DNA of 64,000 nt from Paragyromitra xinjiangensis (GCA_038503065.1 JBCAMK010000022.1:1-64000); one strand, 5' to 3'. Positions 34,996 through 47,179 are shown, counted from the first letter of the stretch. Notes: a model not told the origin generated them from the letters alone. Numbers and translations: made by a program.

Positions 34996-36874
34996 TCAAT
35001 GACACAGTGACTTCAAAAACGCTGAAAAGCATCCACGCCGCTTCTTTTTATGCTTACCATTGACAGGTCGTGATATAGCCGGCATTGAAAACTGCGACTG
35101 GATCATCTGTGTTGACCTCGCTCGCCTGCCCTCAACAATTGCAACGGTGAGAATTGTGGTTACCGCAACGTCGACTATATGGTCCGAGGGTATTTTTGAA
35201 GTTGCTCGAGTATCTATGAGGAGCCTACCCCGAGCAAAATCCAGTTCCGTAAACGCCTCGTTTGTATCGACATTAATCAACTATCCAAGCACCTTGTCAG
35301 ATTCTGTATCCCAAAGACTTATAGAGATGGTGATTTGTGACGAACTTTTATGGTTCCATTTGCCCCGACACGGTCGAAACCAACCTCGCCTTCGATTTCA
35401 ACAAGATACGCGTCGCCCCCATCAGCGACACCTGGATGGTAAAGATAATATCTCCTACGATTTACACTCCAACCCAGTCTGCAACACTCGGTTGCATATG
35501 CTCTTTGGATAGCCTCTCTAGCTCTCTCCTCGTTATCTCTGGTTTTGCGTCGGTTCAGAGTCTCGCTCTTATCTTGGGTTGGAGTGATAGAATACATGGC
35601 AGAAAGAACGGCCTCTTTGGGATATATGAGAGCAACCAATCCATCCCCTGCAGGTGATGTGCGGCGTGATGGTGGTTCGAGGCCGAGGGTTATGACAGAT
35701 GTATCAAGGCCGCTGATAGGATCGCGACGAAGGAAGCTGAGCTCATTGAAGGCATCGTCCTCAGGATTCTCCCGCATGGCATGCATGGTATAGAATGGTG
35801 TCTGGGAATTGGGGCCGAAGGTAAAATGCTCAGGAGATACAAGAGGGTGGTTTGCAACGCGGGATTTTTGGAACGATGGTTGGCTAGCAAGGTATTAGTG
35901 GGTTGCCGGTAAGTGGTTGGTAAATTTACTAACCGGTACATATTTAAAATATAAGTTCTACCACTGTCACCCAGGTTTCGAACCATCTTCCCGCTTTGGG
36001 CAGATTTCCACAGCCCAATGAGTTCTGCCCGGGAAGACACCAACGAGCTACGTCGATACGGCTGTGAAACGCGAGGCGCAGGCGTGGCTGGAGAATCTGG
36101 TTCTAGAGGAAGAAATGGGGAGGAAATTGATGCCGAACTCGCTGATAGGGGCGGTGTGTGAGATGTCCAAGAAAAATGCGATTTTGGCTCTGACATTGAG
36201 CGCTCCCGTCTGTGATCGCGATAATGATATCGCCCTTTTCCTGTATCGAGAGAAGTGGTAGTGCTCATCCTGTCTCTCACATCAGGTTCGTATACTGTTG
36301 ACGGTAGTGGGACTATCGTGGAGGCATTCGAATTCTGGTATCGGTGATTAGAAGGTATGGACTTTGGCGATTGAGGTGACCCGACAACGTTGTTTCCCTG
36401 GTACCGACGACTATCGACACGCCCAAAGGTCCCATGAGTAGGCTGGGATCCGGGAATTTGAATAACCGAGGGAAGCGTAGATTTGGTTTGCTCCGGGATT
36501 GATTGAAGGTCCCCGAAAGATTCATCCTGTGGGATAGATGGCGGCGTCTCTAGAAGCCAAGATTCAGAAATTATTTTTCCAGAGTTCTGTACTAAAGCAA
36601 TCCCATCACTCGGAGAGGCCGGAGAAGCTGGAGAGCCTTTTGATGCGGATTGTTGTAAAGTTGAGCTAATATCATCCTGGGGATTTGGCGATGTTCCTCC
36701 TAGAGCTGGCGAGTTTTCGCGACTGTCTGGGGGAGTAAAATATCCGTGGACGAGGGGAGGCGAGCTCATGCGACCTGAATTTGGATGGAAAAACTTTGAT
36801 CTTGAGTCTGGGGTCTGTAACGGAGTATCCATGGAACCTTGATGGTAACCGCCAGTCTGCATAACGTTTGACAT
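34996..36874 (-). CDS. Conserved filamentous-fungal Ser/Pro-rich protein
   Basis: Exons 36874-35934, 35883-35346 and 35280-34996 give about 587 residues. The first intron (50 nt) joins YILNMYR to QPSFQKSRVANHPLV. The second (65 nt, donor GTTCGT, branch CTGAC, acceptor GATAG) joins GANGTIK to LINVDTNEAFTELDFARGRL and removes what otherwise looks like a frameshift plus stop. Residues 1-280 are disordered, Ser/Pro-rich. The C-terminal half is ordered, with a conserved SDHIVDVAVTTILTVAIVEG segment and a basic end (GKHKKKRRGCFSAFL). Relatives in other fungi carry the uninformative label acetylserotonin methyltransferase-like; there is no methyltransferase motif. Function unknown. Confidence 0.75.
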
Positions 36875-37197
36875 CAAAATTTTTTTGATGATTCCGAGGC
36901 TGGTGGCTTGAAGAAGTGCAGGCTATTGGCATATATATCTATCGAAAGAATATAAAATCCTTAACAGCTAGGACCGATGGAGTTGGCCTACCAACAGGTC
37001 AAGGACGTAAGGGTATATATATCAGCGGACACCATTTCTTCTGGGGTTACACTGAGATAGCCAAACTTAACGGGTGTGGTTCACGCCGCTTAGAATCCCA
37101 GAGCCACGGAAGGTAAAGAAAACAGTTTCATGCGGACCGTTCAAGATTCCATGGGGGAACCCTACTTGGGAAGGAGATGTTTCTCGCTAGGCTGTTC
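36875..37197. other. Upstream region of the Ser/Pro-rich gene
   Basis: Promoter side of the minus-strand gene. Nothing specific seen apart from two atatatat runs. Confidence 0.3.
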
Positions 37198-37649
37198 CTA
37201 ATCGCTGAGATCGCGCTTAAGCAGCAAGGCTGATGCAAGAGTCATTTCGGAGGTTGATGGCGGTAAGCCACAACCACCATTACCATCACCATACCCTCGA
37301 ATGCAGACAGCTTGACCGGTGAATTTCAATAATTCCAAAGCTGACGTGACTGCACCGGTTAAACCAAGCTTCCACCTTTGATAGCCGTATGTAGCACGAA
37401 GAGCGGCTGAGCGCCCTTGGTGAAAAACTGATGGATACATGTCGTTTCTTCCAAGGGAGAACGCCCGCCCTTCGGAATTCGGAGGAAGAGATCGTTGTGC
37501 TGTTCATGGTATTTTTCTCGAGGATTCGTGCAAGGTGATGTCCTCACAGCCAAGCCGTTACACGGGTCAGCTGCACCAGAGCCGCAAGCCACCAGAGCTG
37601 CAAGCGCCATCACCCACGTTCTAGGTGGTACCAACATGAACATACACAT
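37198..37649 (-). CDS. Possible small secreted protein
   Basis: A true ATG (37649) opens a frame with a signal-peptide-like start (RTWVMALAALVACGSGAADP) and four mature Cys, running to 37359 (96 residues). An overlapping frame down to 37198 (YQRWKLGLTGAVTSALELL, then Cys/Gly-rich RGYGDGNGGCGLPP) looks protein-like and may be a downstream exon, but I could not fix an in-phase intron joining them. No family recognised. Confidence 0.3.
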
Positions 37650-38499
37650 GCTACATGCAAGCTTCTCACGCCTTCTCTTCGCGCTACGTAGTGCCGCCGT
37701 TCACATGAAACAATAGACAATATACCTTCCTCAAATCGATCTGTCCTATTGAGTCGAGATTTACTTGCAGGCTATGATTGGGAAAAATAGATTCAACTAT
37801 GTCATTTCCAATTGACTTCGCCCTGTGGTTTAAATTATGGAGGGAGCTACGAAACCCGAGTACTCTATCATGCATCATACCCATGTCCAGGGTTAGGGTT
37901 AACACAACGCCAATCAATGGCAGGTAGCAAGTATGGAGCCCAGAGCCCTAATATGTTGTCAATTCCTTCGCTGTAGACATATTATATTCTCAGATATACG
38001 TAGGAATTATATATAATACGCAGGCGTTGCTCTATGGCTTCTTCAGGATGCCACCAAAAAACTTGAAATGAACCATACCCCTCATACACCCGTGAGCGGC
38101 TCTACAGCTAACATGACAACCTCATCGCGTGCCAAAACTATTCACATAGACAATCAATACCTTAGCCTTGCTTAAAAGTGTTTTTCACCTACGATGTTCG
38201 AATATATCATGATTATAAATTTTAATATTCCAGCGAGCCATGGGTTAATGACCTTAGCGTGTTATTTTCTATGTTCCCCTCCTCACCCTGTTGCACGAAG
38301 AACCTCCTATTAAGTCCCGTCTTGTGGCTCATCTTTGTTAATGCCCTCCCAGTATCTCGCGGGCATAGTGACCAACTTTCTAATCGTTCTCACGACTGCT
38401 TGTGAAGTTAGTGTTGACATCTTATGATACCTCCTCGTTTCCTCGGACTTTAGCGCATGCAGCCCCAAGGAATCAGTTTTTTTTCCTGACCCGGCAAAG
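37650..38499. other. Gene-free interval
   Basis: About 850 bp. A minus-strand frame 37917-37684 (SIGNDIVESIFPNHSLQVNL) looks mildly protein-like but lacks supported partners. A CCAGGGTTAGGGTTAAC telomere-like box lies near 37887-37903. Confidence 0.3.
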
Positions 38500-39224
38500 T
38501 TAAATTAAAGAAAATATGTTATTGTCCTGCGGTATGCCTAGGAGCTTCAGTCTACAATGCACCAGCACCCCATCTAAAATACCGGATTCTGCCAAAGTCA
38601 TTCCTGGATCAAAGCTGTGGTTTGTTGCATCTTCAAATCCGATAGTGAAATCAACATTTGGGGAGAATTCCCTGTAGAGAAAGGTCTTTATATTTTTAGC
38701 TAAGGTCCCAAATCGGAGATCAGGCGATATAGATTCAACAATTAGGTCGTCAGGAAGCGGATGTGTTGAGAATAGACCCGGAGGGTAGTCCATAAGAATC
38801 ACAGGTCTAATGTCAACTGATGGGGGTTCTACGTGGTACAGGGGGGCCTGGTGGACCTGAAAAGAGCGGTTGATTCCTTTAGTGTACTGCTGCTCATAAG
38901 TTTCGAGATAAAAGTGCTGGCCGGATCGACCGGTCCCCCGTAATGTGTCAGTCCAGCATGGGTGCGGGATCGGACAGTTGTTTTCCGTGAAGATCCTTGG
39001 AGAAACGCTCGTGTCGAATATCCTTTGCGATATCAGAAGAAGTTTCTATCCAGGTGAGTGAGTAGACGTGGGCGTGTTCAATGTTTTACTCTTACCTCAA
39101 TAGTGTCTATTTCGTCAACTGGAAAAACATGAGGTTCACCGCTCCCGCTTAGGGTTCGTTTGACCAACGTAGCGAAACCGTATTCATGTATACGCTTCGC
39201 GGGGGCTGCACCCGAAGAAGACAT
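38500..39224 (-). CDS. Protein with C-terminal ubiquitin-like segment
   Basis: Two exons, 39224-39096 and 39045-38500, with a 50-nt GTAAGA...GATAG intron, giving 224 residues starting MSSSGAAPAKRIHEYGF. The join reads DEIDTIEKLLLISQRIFDTS. Residues ~155-215 (KTFLYREFSPNVDFTIGFED, then DPGMTLAESGILDGVLVHC) have the spacing of a ubiquitin-like beta-grasp fold: beta strand, turn, strand, then the L-x-x-x-x-I-x-D-G pattern. The N-terminal part is not recognised. No transmembrane or secretion signal. Family assignment of the tail is by pattern only. Confidence 0.6.
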
Positions 39225-39772
39225 TAGCTATTGCTAGATCAGTGACTTATCAAGTGTTGATGAAGAAGTTGTAGCTGAGAATAATAGCGTAGCGGAATAT
39301 CACAGAAAACGTCTGTGGGATTGGGTATCGATTGGTGATAGCGATTAAAGGAAGGTGGTGGTGGCGGCGGCGGTGATAGTTGAGTTGAATTGCCAGAGAA
39401 CTTGACGAACATTCATTCCTATCAATCCTCGCGCCTTCCCTTCCCGTAAAACTTGTGTCACATGATCATTCCTATCTACATTTATCTACATATATGCAAT
39501 GAATCGATAATTTCGAGACATCATGCACATACATCTACGCAAAAACTTTTTATCTTCCTGAGGACTTGGTTCATAAACAGTATCCGCAGAAGCGCCTATT
39601 GTAAAAATTACATTAATTTATATGTATCCCACCCGGGTTTCTCCTTCAGTGGCTTGATTAAACCGACATGTTCTGAGCATTACCAGTGGTCACCTGTTCG
39701 CCAAATAATAGCGCTACGGGAAAGCAATGTGATGTTTTACGGAGAAGGGCGCGTGATTGTGACAGGTGATTC
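39225..39772. other. Intergenic interval between divergent genes
   Basis: About 550 bp with a ggtggtggtggcggcggcgg run at 39354-39373. Likely promoters of both flanking genes. Confidence 0.3.
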
Positions 39773-40213
39773 ATGAGTAAGCTCAAATTGGAGGATATAT
39801 ATTTCGATAATATGTCATCTACGAACATCTTCCAACCTACATACATCAGAAACACGATGGCGCACCATGGCCGCAAGAACCCAGGCAAGGAGAACAGAAA
39901 GAGAATGAGGATGGCGAGGGCGAAGGCGAAGGCGGAGGCGGAGGGAATTGATACCTCGGCGCTGCAAGAATCTAAGAGCCTAGGGTACATAGAGAAGAAG
40001 TGGGGGGAGTTGGAGAAAGCAGAGAGCGGAGATGGATGCGGAGACTCCGCTGCATCAAGAGAGAGGCAAGACACGGCAGGCCAAGAAGCTCAACAAAATA
40101 GCCAAGGTTCCGGCTGCGGGGTACATATTAAGGAGGAGCATATTAAGGAGGAGGTTATGAAGGAGGAGGAGGATATTAAGGAGGAGGGTATTGAGGAGAA
40201 GGGGAGAGATTGA
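39773..40213 (+). CDS. Charged hypothetical protein with Lys/Glu repeat
   Basis: Single-exon frame of 146 residues with true ATG. The middle is basic (KNPGKENRKRMRMARAKAKA, possible nuclear-localisation stretch), followed by Gln/Ser/Gly-rich sequence and an acidic tail of imperfect repeats (HIKEE, HIKEEVMKEEED, IKEEGIEEK) from a purine-rich minisatellite (aggaggag/atattaag). No family; translation is not proven. Confidence 0.4.
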   Translation: MSKLKLEDIYFDNMSSTNIFQPTYIRNTMAHHGRKNPGKENRKRMRMARAKAKAEAEGIDTSALQESKSLGYIEKKWGELEKAESGDGCGDSAASRERQDTAGQEAQQNSQGSGCGVHIKEEHIKEEVMKEEEDIKEEGIEEKGRD

Positions 40214-40669
40214 GAATAAAGGTGTGGGAATTATGTGTCACGCCCGCGTTCCCTTAGAACCGTTTGAAGTGGGTTACCCGGTCACACGATAACATCCACC
40301 TTTCATCTACTAATTAACCTTCGTTTGTTTCAGCGTATTGGCAATCTTATCTCTGTCCCCGTTTCTATTCTGAGATGCGCCTATCTAGAAAATTTGGTGG
40401 ATGCGAGAGAAAATGCATACGTAAAAGGAATTACCTAAGTCAGAGCCCCTCTAGCCCTTGATAAGGAATATCTGTACTGTTTGGGATTTTGGGCGAAAAA
40501 GACAATACTATTAGAAAATCCTTGGCAACGAGCGCGCATACTATGTACATGTTCTTGGCAAAATGTAGATATATCAAGCCCTCCCACAAAACCTCTTCCA
40601 CTTCTGCTTCCGTAGAGTGCCCCCCTCAAGAACACCTCATTCCTGACTTGAGAAATCATCACCGCGCTG
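40214..40669. other. Short intergenic interval
   Basis: About 450 bp of leader-like sequence before the next (pseudo)gene. Nothing specific seen. Confidence 0.3.
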
Positions 40670-43323
40670 ATGGCTTCCCATCAAAGGCTACAAGCTAAGC
40701 CGCCACCGCTCGCAGTAACAACACACTTCAACAACTTCCATTCCTCCAAATGGAACATTATCCACTTCCTTGAGCACCAGCTTCCAAATCCTCCTATTGC
40801 AAGGGATCGGTTCAGTATCGCAACCCGAATCTGGCTACATTCGCTTGAGTACCTCCTCAGCGTGCCAACCCACCACGGACGTGCGGAAAAGCTTCTTACT
40901 CAATACCAAAAGGTATGTTCAATCTCTGTTTCTTTTTTAATTGTCGTTCTGGTGTTTTTGCAAAGGAACATGGTTAACTTGTTGCACTTTGTACTTCGAC
41001 TTTGTCCTGCCGGCGCTAAGTTGTCTGTTCACGCGGGCAATCTGGACCGGCTGTTCTCTGACTATAAAAAACAGTCCCCAGTCACTCCAGGTTGTCTGTT
41101 CACGCGGGCAATCTGGACCGGCTGTTCTCTGACTATAAAAAACAGTCCCCAGTCACTCCGGATTGTCTGTTTACGCAGGCAGCTTGGACCGGCTGTTCTC
41201 TGACTATAAAAACAGTCCCCAGTCACTCCGGATTGTCTGCTTACGCAGGCAATTTGGACCGGCTGTTCTCTGACTATAAAAGACAGTCTCCAGCCAGTTT
41301 AGGTTGTTTGTGCATGCAAGCGATTTGGGCCAGCTGTTGACTATAACCCTTGCTGGCCTCTCTGTCCCCAGTCACTCCAAGTCGCCTGTTCGCACGAGCA
41401 CTTCGGACCGACTGTTCTCTGACTATAAAAGACAGTGTCCAGTCGGTTCAGGTTGTTTGCTCACGCAAGCAGTTTGGACCGGCTTTTGACTATAAACACC
41501 CACTAGCCTCTCTCTCCACTAGCCTCTCCTTTTTTACTAACCTCCAGTCACTTTAAGCTACCTACCCCTTCACCACTGACCCGGAATTTTTGTTCTCTCG
41601 TTCTCTAGGTTGAGTGGTGTGCTAATTATCTTCGTAATAGGGTCGCTGGTCTGACCAGACCCGTGCGACTGGTTGGCTTCGGTCCGTTAACTCTGGTGGA
41701 AAGGCTGACAAGATTTCACTCAGAAAACGCGCGTTAAGAATTCCGCCTGCCCATCGAACGCCCAAGAACCATAACCCAGTGCTGCAGCGACATCCATCAA
41801 GGAATATCGGCGCTCCTATCATTAACGCCACAAACATATACGGCTTGACACTGAATCAATCGACCTCGGATGGACCTCCCAATAAAGATGCTCTCCACGT
41901 ACGCTCTACCGGTATCCCTGCCCTTAGATTTCTATGATTCGCTAATGAGCTTGGGTTTGTATCTCAATAGGTCACCGATAAGCTCAGGGTGAATGATGAG
42001 GATGAGAGCCACAGAGACGGTGAGGACGACGTGGATACGGAAAACGAGGATGATGGAGACGAGGATTATAAAAAAATGAGCGCGCTCCGTGTAAAACTTG
42101 CTTCACAGTACAACGAACTGGAAGATCTATTCAAACTTAAGACCGGCAGGATTTTGGAAGATATATGCTAAGACCACGCTTCACACCTGGATGACTTGGG
42201 ACTTGTTCATCCAAAAATTGTCGACTTCAGCATGAGATAACAGTTCACCAATGATGAATGGGAGGAGTTGAAGGATAAACTCCCAGCGCTTCCAAGTTTT
42301 CCTTCATACTTAAACGAATGCCTGCAGCGATACAGTCATGTGAGTTCACTTATCTCTTTCTATACCCTCATCCCAAATTTTAATTTTTTTGTGGCTACCA
42401 TCACTGCCGAATGCGACGAAATAACGAGAAGCCCCACCCTCGCAACGCTAAATGGATAGTAGACGAAAAATGGATTGAAACCGTCATGTACCACATGTTT
42501 GTATCCCTCTTAAAAGCTGATTTCTTTCAAATTTTTTAGGCCATAACTTAACTATTCGATACTAGCTTTCAATTACTCACGGTATTCCACTCGCTGGATG
42601 GCCTCCGTGAGGGGACCTGGGACTCCACCGTTCATCCGCCTTTCTGGGACCAATATTTTATGGATCTCCCTCACGTGATCTTGGAGCGGTAATTTCCTTT
42701 TGTTCCTTTTACCTTTCTATCTTTACGCGACGCTGTCTGATATGTATTGTATATCCCAGTAAGGAGATACAACTCGTCGCTTTTAAAGACTTCCCAGATC
42801 CCTATGTCAGTAACACCAGTCTATTTGATGCAGTCGTCAGGCTTGCCCCTGCTTCAGCAGAGCATTTCTTCAAACAACTTGGAGGAGGGCAAATTGAGTT
42901 TGCAGTTTTCGAGGTATCAAGTTGCTTCGCGGCAAGGAAATGGAACATAGATCGTACCAAACTGCTAGCTGCTTGCCGTGTTTGTTTATGCCGGCTTGAG
43001 AAGGCTGTGGATAACGACGCTAGTACTATGGAGAAATTGTCCGTCTTTGGAGTCTTGCAAGCAGGTACATCTTTCCATTCCTTCTCTAAATCAGTACTAA
43101 TTCTTTTGATACAGGCCGTTATACCCAAATTTATGTGATAAACCGTCTCGGCACTAACTTAGTATTCCTACAAGAAGGTGACACGCACGAGCTACCCCGC
43201 AGTACCAGTACAAAAGATTTGGAAAAAGCCTATGATCTGATCAGTATAATATGGAAGTGCAAGGTGATTACCTTCCTGCTAGATATATTCTTTCTCCTGG
43301 ACTATTACTTACACGAGAGTTAG
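40670..43323 (+). pseudogene. Multi-exon gene broken by in-frame TAA codons
   Basis: Exons 40670-40912, 41609-41732, 41780-41898 and 41971-42339 join in phase (QYQK to VEWCANYLRNRV; ENA to LLQRHPSRN; DALH to VTDKLRV). Further exons follow to 43323 (KWIVDEKWIETVMYHM, HPPFWDQYFMDLPHVILER, EHFFKQLGGGQIEFAVFEVS, RYTQIYVINRLGTN). The chain would be ~550 residues but has TAA at 42169, 42238 and 42549, each where the reading resumes naturally on both sides and where a Gln codon would fit (C-to-T). If the first TAA is used, a 228-residue protein results, with an acidic NDEDESHRDGEDDVD stretch. No family recognised. Intron 1 is 696 nt because of a minisatellite, far longer than any other intron here. 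Confidence 0.6.
41020..41558. repeat. Minisatellite, ~71-bp unit x 7, inside intron 1
   Basis: Units start at 41020, 41091, 41162, 41232, 41303, 41381 and 41452. The first two are almost identical; later ones diverge and two have internal replacements. The consensus contains tctggaccggctgttctctg, then actataaaa, then cagtccccagtcactccag. Each full unit thus carries a CTGAC branch-like word, a pyrimidine stretch and a CAG, i.e. a potential 3' splice site. Confidence 0.9.
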
Positions 43324-44845
43324 AAAATCCTACACACTTCCTCAATTGCTATCATCGATTATCTTGAGAGAAAGTTAGATGGGGGTCTTAGACCTAAGGA
43401 GCAAACCGTTAGTAGGACTGCATCTGGGTTTTTGTGAGAGGAAGGTACAGTAAGCACAAATGCCATTATCGAGAGCCTGAAGCTAATAGGTCACAAACCA
43501 TTTCTTGTCATATGCATAGAACTGATGCCGCATTACTATACGTACGACTTGGGCGGGGGAAAAATCTACGAGGGGCTTCTTTTCCTATCCCTGGTGAAGA
43601 TCAGAAATAACACAAATAGAAACAAGTTATTGCGAAATAGTTCTTTCTTCTAACTTTTGCGTATGTAGTGGGCTCCGCTCAGTTTTATTGTTCCCTAGAC
43701 AGATTACACCCATACCGCCTTTCATTTGTTGCCTATTGATATGTGCCTACACGGTCTCAAACTACTCTCTTTAAGGATAGACTCGAGCATAGGTATTAGT
43801 GAGAGGCAAAGAATAAGAAAATATGAGATGCTTGTTTCTTCCATATAAATAGGATGAAATACCTATATTTATTGACGAGCCTCCTCTCTTTTTATGACTA
43901 CCTTCTTGCAAATTCTGAGGTGCCCCGAATGTCGGAGACAGATCTCCCGTAGAACGTTGGTTTCGTTACCCTTTATAGTTAGCGTAATTAATAAGCAAGA
44001 TCGGCTTGGCAAATAGCAGGGATATATGTATTTGTTGATTGATAGGCGAGAAGGGAGGGCTCGAAAGCCGTGCCAGCGGTGCGAGACCCCGACCCTCTCG
44101 TTCCCACAGGTAGGCAATGTAGATATTGGAAGGTAATTCGCTGAACTCAAGCTGTGAGTCGATAGTAAATCAAGGGCATTCGGAGCCCGGCCAGTCTGCT
44201 GGCCTCCAGTATGTTAATCTCTTGTCCTCTCTACCGGAATAGGTAAGTGTGAATTTGAAAGTGTTGAATCTCCACTTTTTAAGTGCGGGTCATGTACATA
44301 CCCATCTCAGTGCCCCTACCCTCAACTATATAACTGGGGTGGCGATACTTATTAGGGGCAATCATGATCTAGCTTATCAGCTGTTCAAGACACTTCCTCA
44401 CTCAAAAATTCCTTCTCGCTGCGGTTAGATAAACAATGAGTTCTCGGGGTTGGGGAAGGGCAGGGGGAAGGAATAAGAGTCTTAGCTGAAAGAAATAATT
44501 TGGGTTTGGGCTATAGGTTTCATGTTCGAGAAGAGAAATCGTGATTTCTGCTCCAGGGTTTTATTTAAATCACCACAGATCACTCGCTCTTGGCATTGCT
44601 TTCGGTCGAAGATCCCTTTGACGAGCTTCAAAATCGGAATAGAAGTTCATCAGGTGCTTGACTAATAATGATCGCTTTCCGATCTACTAAGCACGAGAGC
44701 TGGCCAGGATAAACCCTCACCCCAAACCCCTAGGAAGACACTCGGGACCTATAATCATCATAGCGATATGGTACGTACCATAGAGGCACCAGTTAGGTTT
44801 TAGGGTTTTATTTCACATCTACTAAACACCTCATCTCAAACAAGA
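43324..44845. other. Gene-free interval
   Basis: About 1.5 kb of AT-rich sequence with no recognisable gene. Frames such as 44150-43869 lack domains. Confidence 0.35.
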
Positions 44846-45780
44846 TTGCTGAGCATAGTGAACTCTCACGCCCTTAAGCTACGAGATACATCCCTTCTAC
44901 AGAACAGCCTCTTACCTCTCAAATCCATCCAACTTGGGTGCTTCGTCTCCAATGCTGAGAATCCCCAGCAGGACTTCTTCGATCCACCAAACGGCCCAGC
45001 TGAATTTCCGGTCAAATCTAAGGGGAATTTCAAAGAGACTCACACCCGCGATAAAAGTTTGAAACTCCTATCGCGGCTGACAGCTCTTGTCACTATCTCC
45101 CATGAAAATTGGGATGGGAATGCTATTAGCTTGGCGGCCGACCGCGAAATGACTGCCATCTCCTAAGCTCCAAAGCTTGGTTTAAAAGGGCATGCGTACT
45201 TCCCGAAACACGGGAATGGTGCGTCACAGCGTCGCCGCACGATGTATCTCATAGTTAGCTGCCACACGCTTACGGATACGCGAGTAACTGAGAGTGCCAC
45301 CGCCAGTGAATCAACTAACGGAGGAGCTGGACCTTTGCCTGTGGGAAATCTTATCTAGGCAAGCATCGGCAACACCCGCGATGCCGACTACCACCATGCA
45401 AGATCATTTGACGCACCTGGCGAGCAAATATATGCTACACAATACCGGAAGTCAAGTTCAATTTCTTTCGGGGCCGAAAGATCGACGGCACCAGCCTTGA
45501 ACGGGACAATCGATGGAAGATTTACTGGGAGGAATTCGAAGCGCGCCAACTAGTACGGCTGGAGGAGCATCGTGGTCGCGATGAGCAAGCTTATGGGGAG
45601 AGCGATGGTGGTATACGCTAAAGGTGGATCTCACAGACGAGATTGGTTTCGAGCCCAATGGGAGAGAGTACATGTTTGTAGAACTTGTCTCGAAAATGCA
45701 TCGTGAGCAGAAGGGACGTACAGATGCGGCAAGCATTAGACCCCGCAAACTATGTTTAGCTTTCGAAATCGGTCCGATGT
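44846..45780 (+). pseudogene. Relic of a conserved fungal protein gene
   Basis: The reading frame encodes LGCFVSNAENPQQDFFDPP, later YFPKHGNGASQRRRTMYLIV, SCHTLTDTRV, APGEQIYATQYRK, then KFNFFRGRKIDG and RWKIYWEEFEARQL. These resemble, from memory, a widespread Pezizomycotina family of unknown function (segments like VQDFxDP, TLTDARV, QVYAVQYRKV). The frame has a TAA at 45164, a TAG at 45356, a one-base frameshift near 45450 and another near 45620 before VDLTDEIGFEPNGREYMFVE. No ATG begins it. It is therefore a dead copy with at least four lesions. Confidence 0.6.
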
Positions 45781-47179
45781 GATACAGATCAGCTTGCGCC
45801 TCGTGTGGGGCTTCTTCTGCATCTAGCAGCTGTGAAATGCATAGATAGGAAGAGGTCCAATGAAACCGCTGTGACATACATGAACATTCGTTTTACCCCC
45901 AAAATGCTAGAAGCACAGTAGAATAGACTTACCTTTAAAGCCCCGTCTAGTTCTGTAGAGCAGTGGAGGGTTCAACGAGGCAGAGGGTATAGCGAGGCTT
46001 AGCGGTCTTAGTTAACAAATTGATCTCCACCGCTTTACTCCACTGCCTGATTGAGTGTATTCGGAATCACCCCGCACTCAGATGTCACGGATGTCTATCA
46101 AGAACCAGTTCTGGGATATGAGCTGATGACAGAATATACTTTAGCTTTACGTATATTCAGGTCCTCATAACATAATTATCGGAAATTGATGCTCTACTTG
46201 AATATAACGTCTTGGGGCTAGTCAATTAACCGTTCAGAATATATCACAGCGGAATACCAAAAAAGTACAACCAGCACATCCCTCCACTTACTCTACAGCA
46301 CAAAACCCTGCGACGGATTTGACTACTCGTATTCTTCAAACGTTACCGGGATCTGGTGACGGGAAGCGCCATGTCTCTGCTGCTAGTTCGCCCCCTGTGA
46401 GTTGCTATTCACCACACCACAAACAAAATTCGTCAATCTATTTGGATAAGCCCTTGGTTGCACAAAAGCCAGCAAATAATAGAGGGTGTCAAGTAGAGCA
46501 TCTGCTAATTAAACGACACAGGATGCAGGCAAGTGTATTGCATGCTGGTGGCACCCCATACTAGTATCTGGTATGTGATATTTAAAGAATACGAGTATGC
46601 CCTGATCGGCCCTTGTCCCACAAAACACACAAAAAAGGACTCTGTAAGGCACACAGTCGTGAATACCTCGGAAGTTGATTATAATTATAGGGACAATTTA
46701 CACTATATATATCTGGTATCTTCTCGGTATTCCTTAGAATGCTCTACTTCGGAGTTTTTACAACTTTTATTTCGTAGCAGCCACCCACTTTCATATGAAA
46801 ATTATGGGGAGTTTCAAAGCTATCATAAAAATAACCTGCCTCTCTGTTGGAGGTCCTATCTTCTATGAATGTAAGGATAATGACCCCTGAATGGTAACTG
46901 AGACAGTAAGATAAGGATTATGTTATCTATAGCTGAAATTTCCTTAGTTCAGCCTCATTCTGCTATCTCAGCCTCGATCCGTTGGATAGTTCGTATGAGC
47001 ATTCCAAACCTAGATATACCCCCCTATTCCCTTTTCCCATCTTCGCTTTTACCACTTGTTTGAACTGTACAACTCACATAAACCACGGATCTCGTCTTAC
47101 CAGAGAAGGATAGCCACAACAAAACTTCTGCAATTAGGAAATCGCATTCAATCCAAGCAAACCCCGGGAAGTCCTGCCG
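45781..47179. other. Gene-free interval
   Basis: About 1.4 kb, no recognisable gene. A possible weak echo of the 6453/34289 repeat lies near 46718-46770. Confidence 0.35.

Noticed and set aside
35281..35345. Apparent frameshift plus TAG near the end of the Ser/Pro-rich gene
   Set aside because: A 65-nt intron with CTGAC branch and TAG acceptor joins the exons in phase.
41020..41558. Repeat protein encoded by the 71-bp minisatellite
   Set aside because: 71 bp is not a multiple of three, so the peptide changes frame each unit; donor and acceptor signals place the tract in an intron.
42169..42551. Stop-codon reassignment (TAA as Gln) because several genes seemed to contain in-frame TAA
   Set aside because: TAA is a normal terminator elsewhere in the window (dehydratase and secreted-protein genes), and the other cases are intronic or in a decayed gene.
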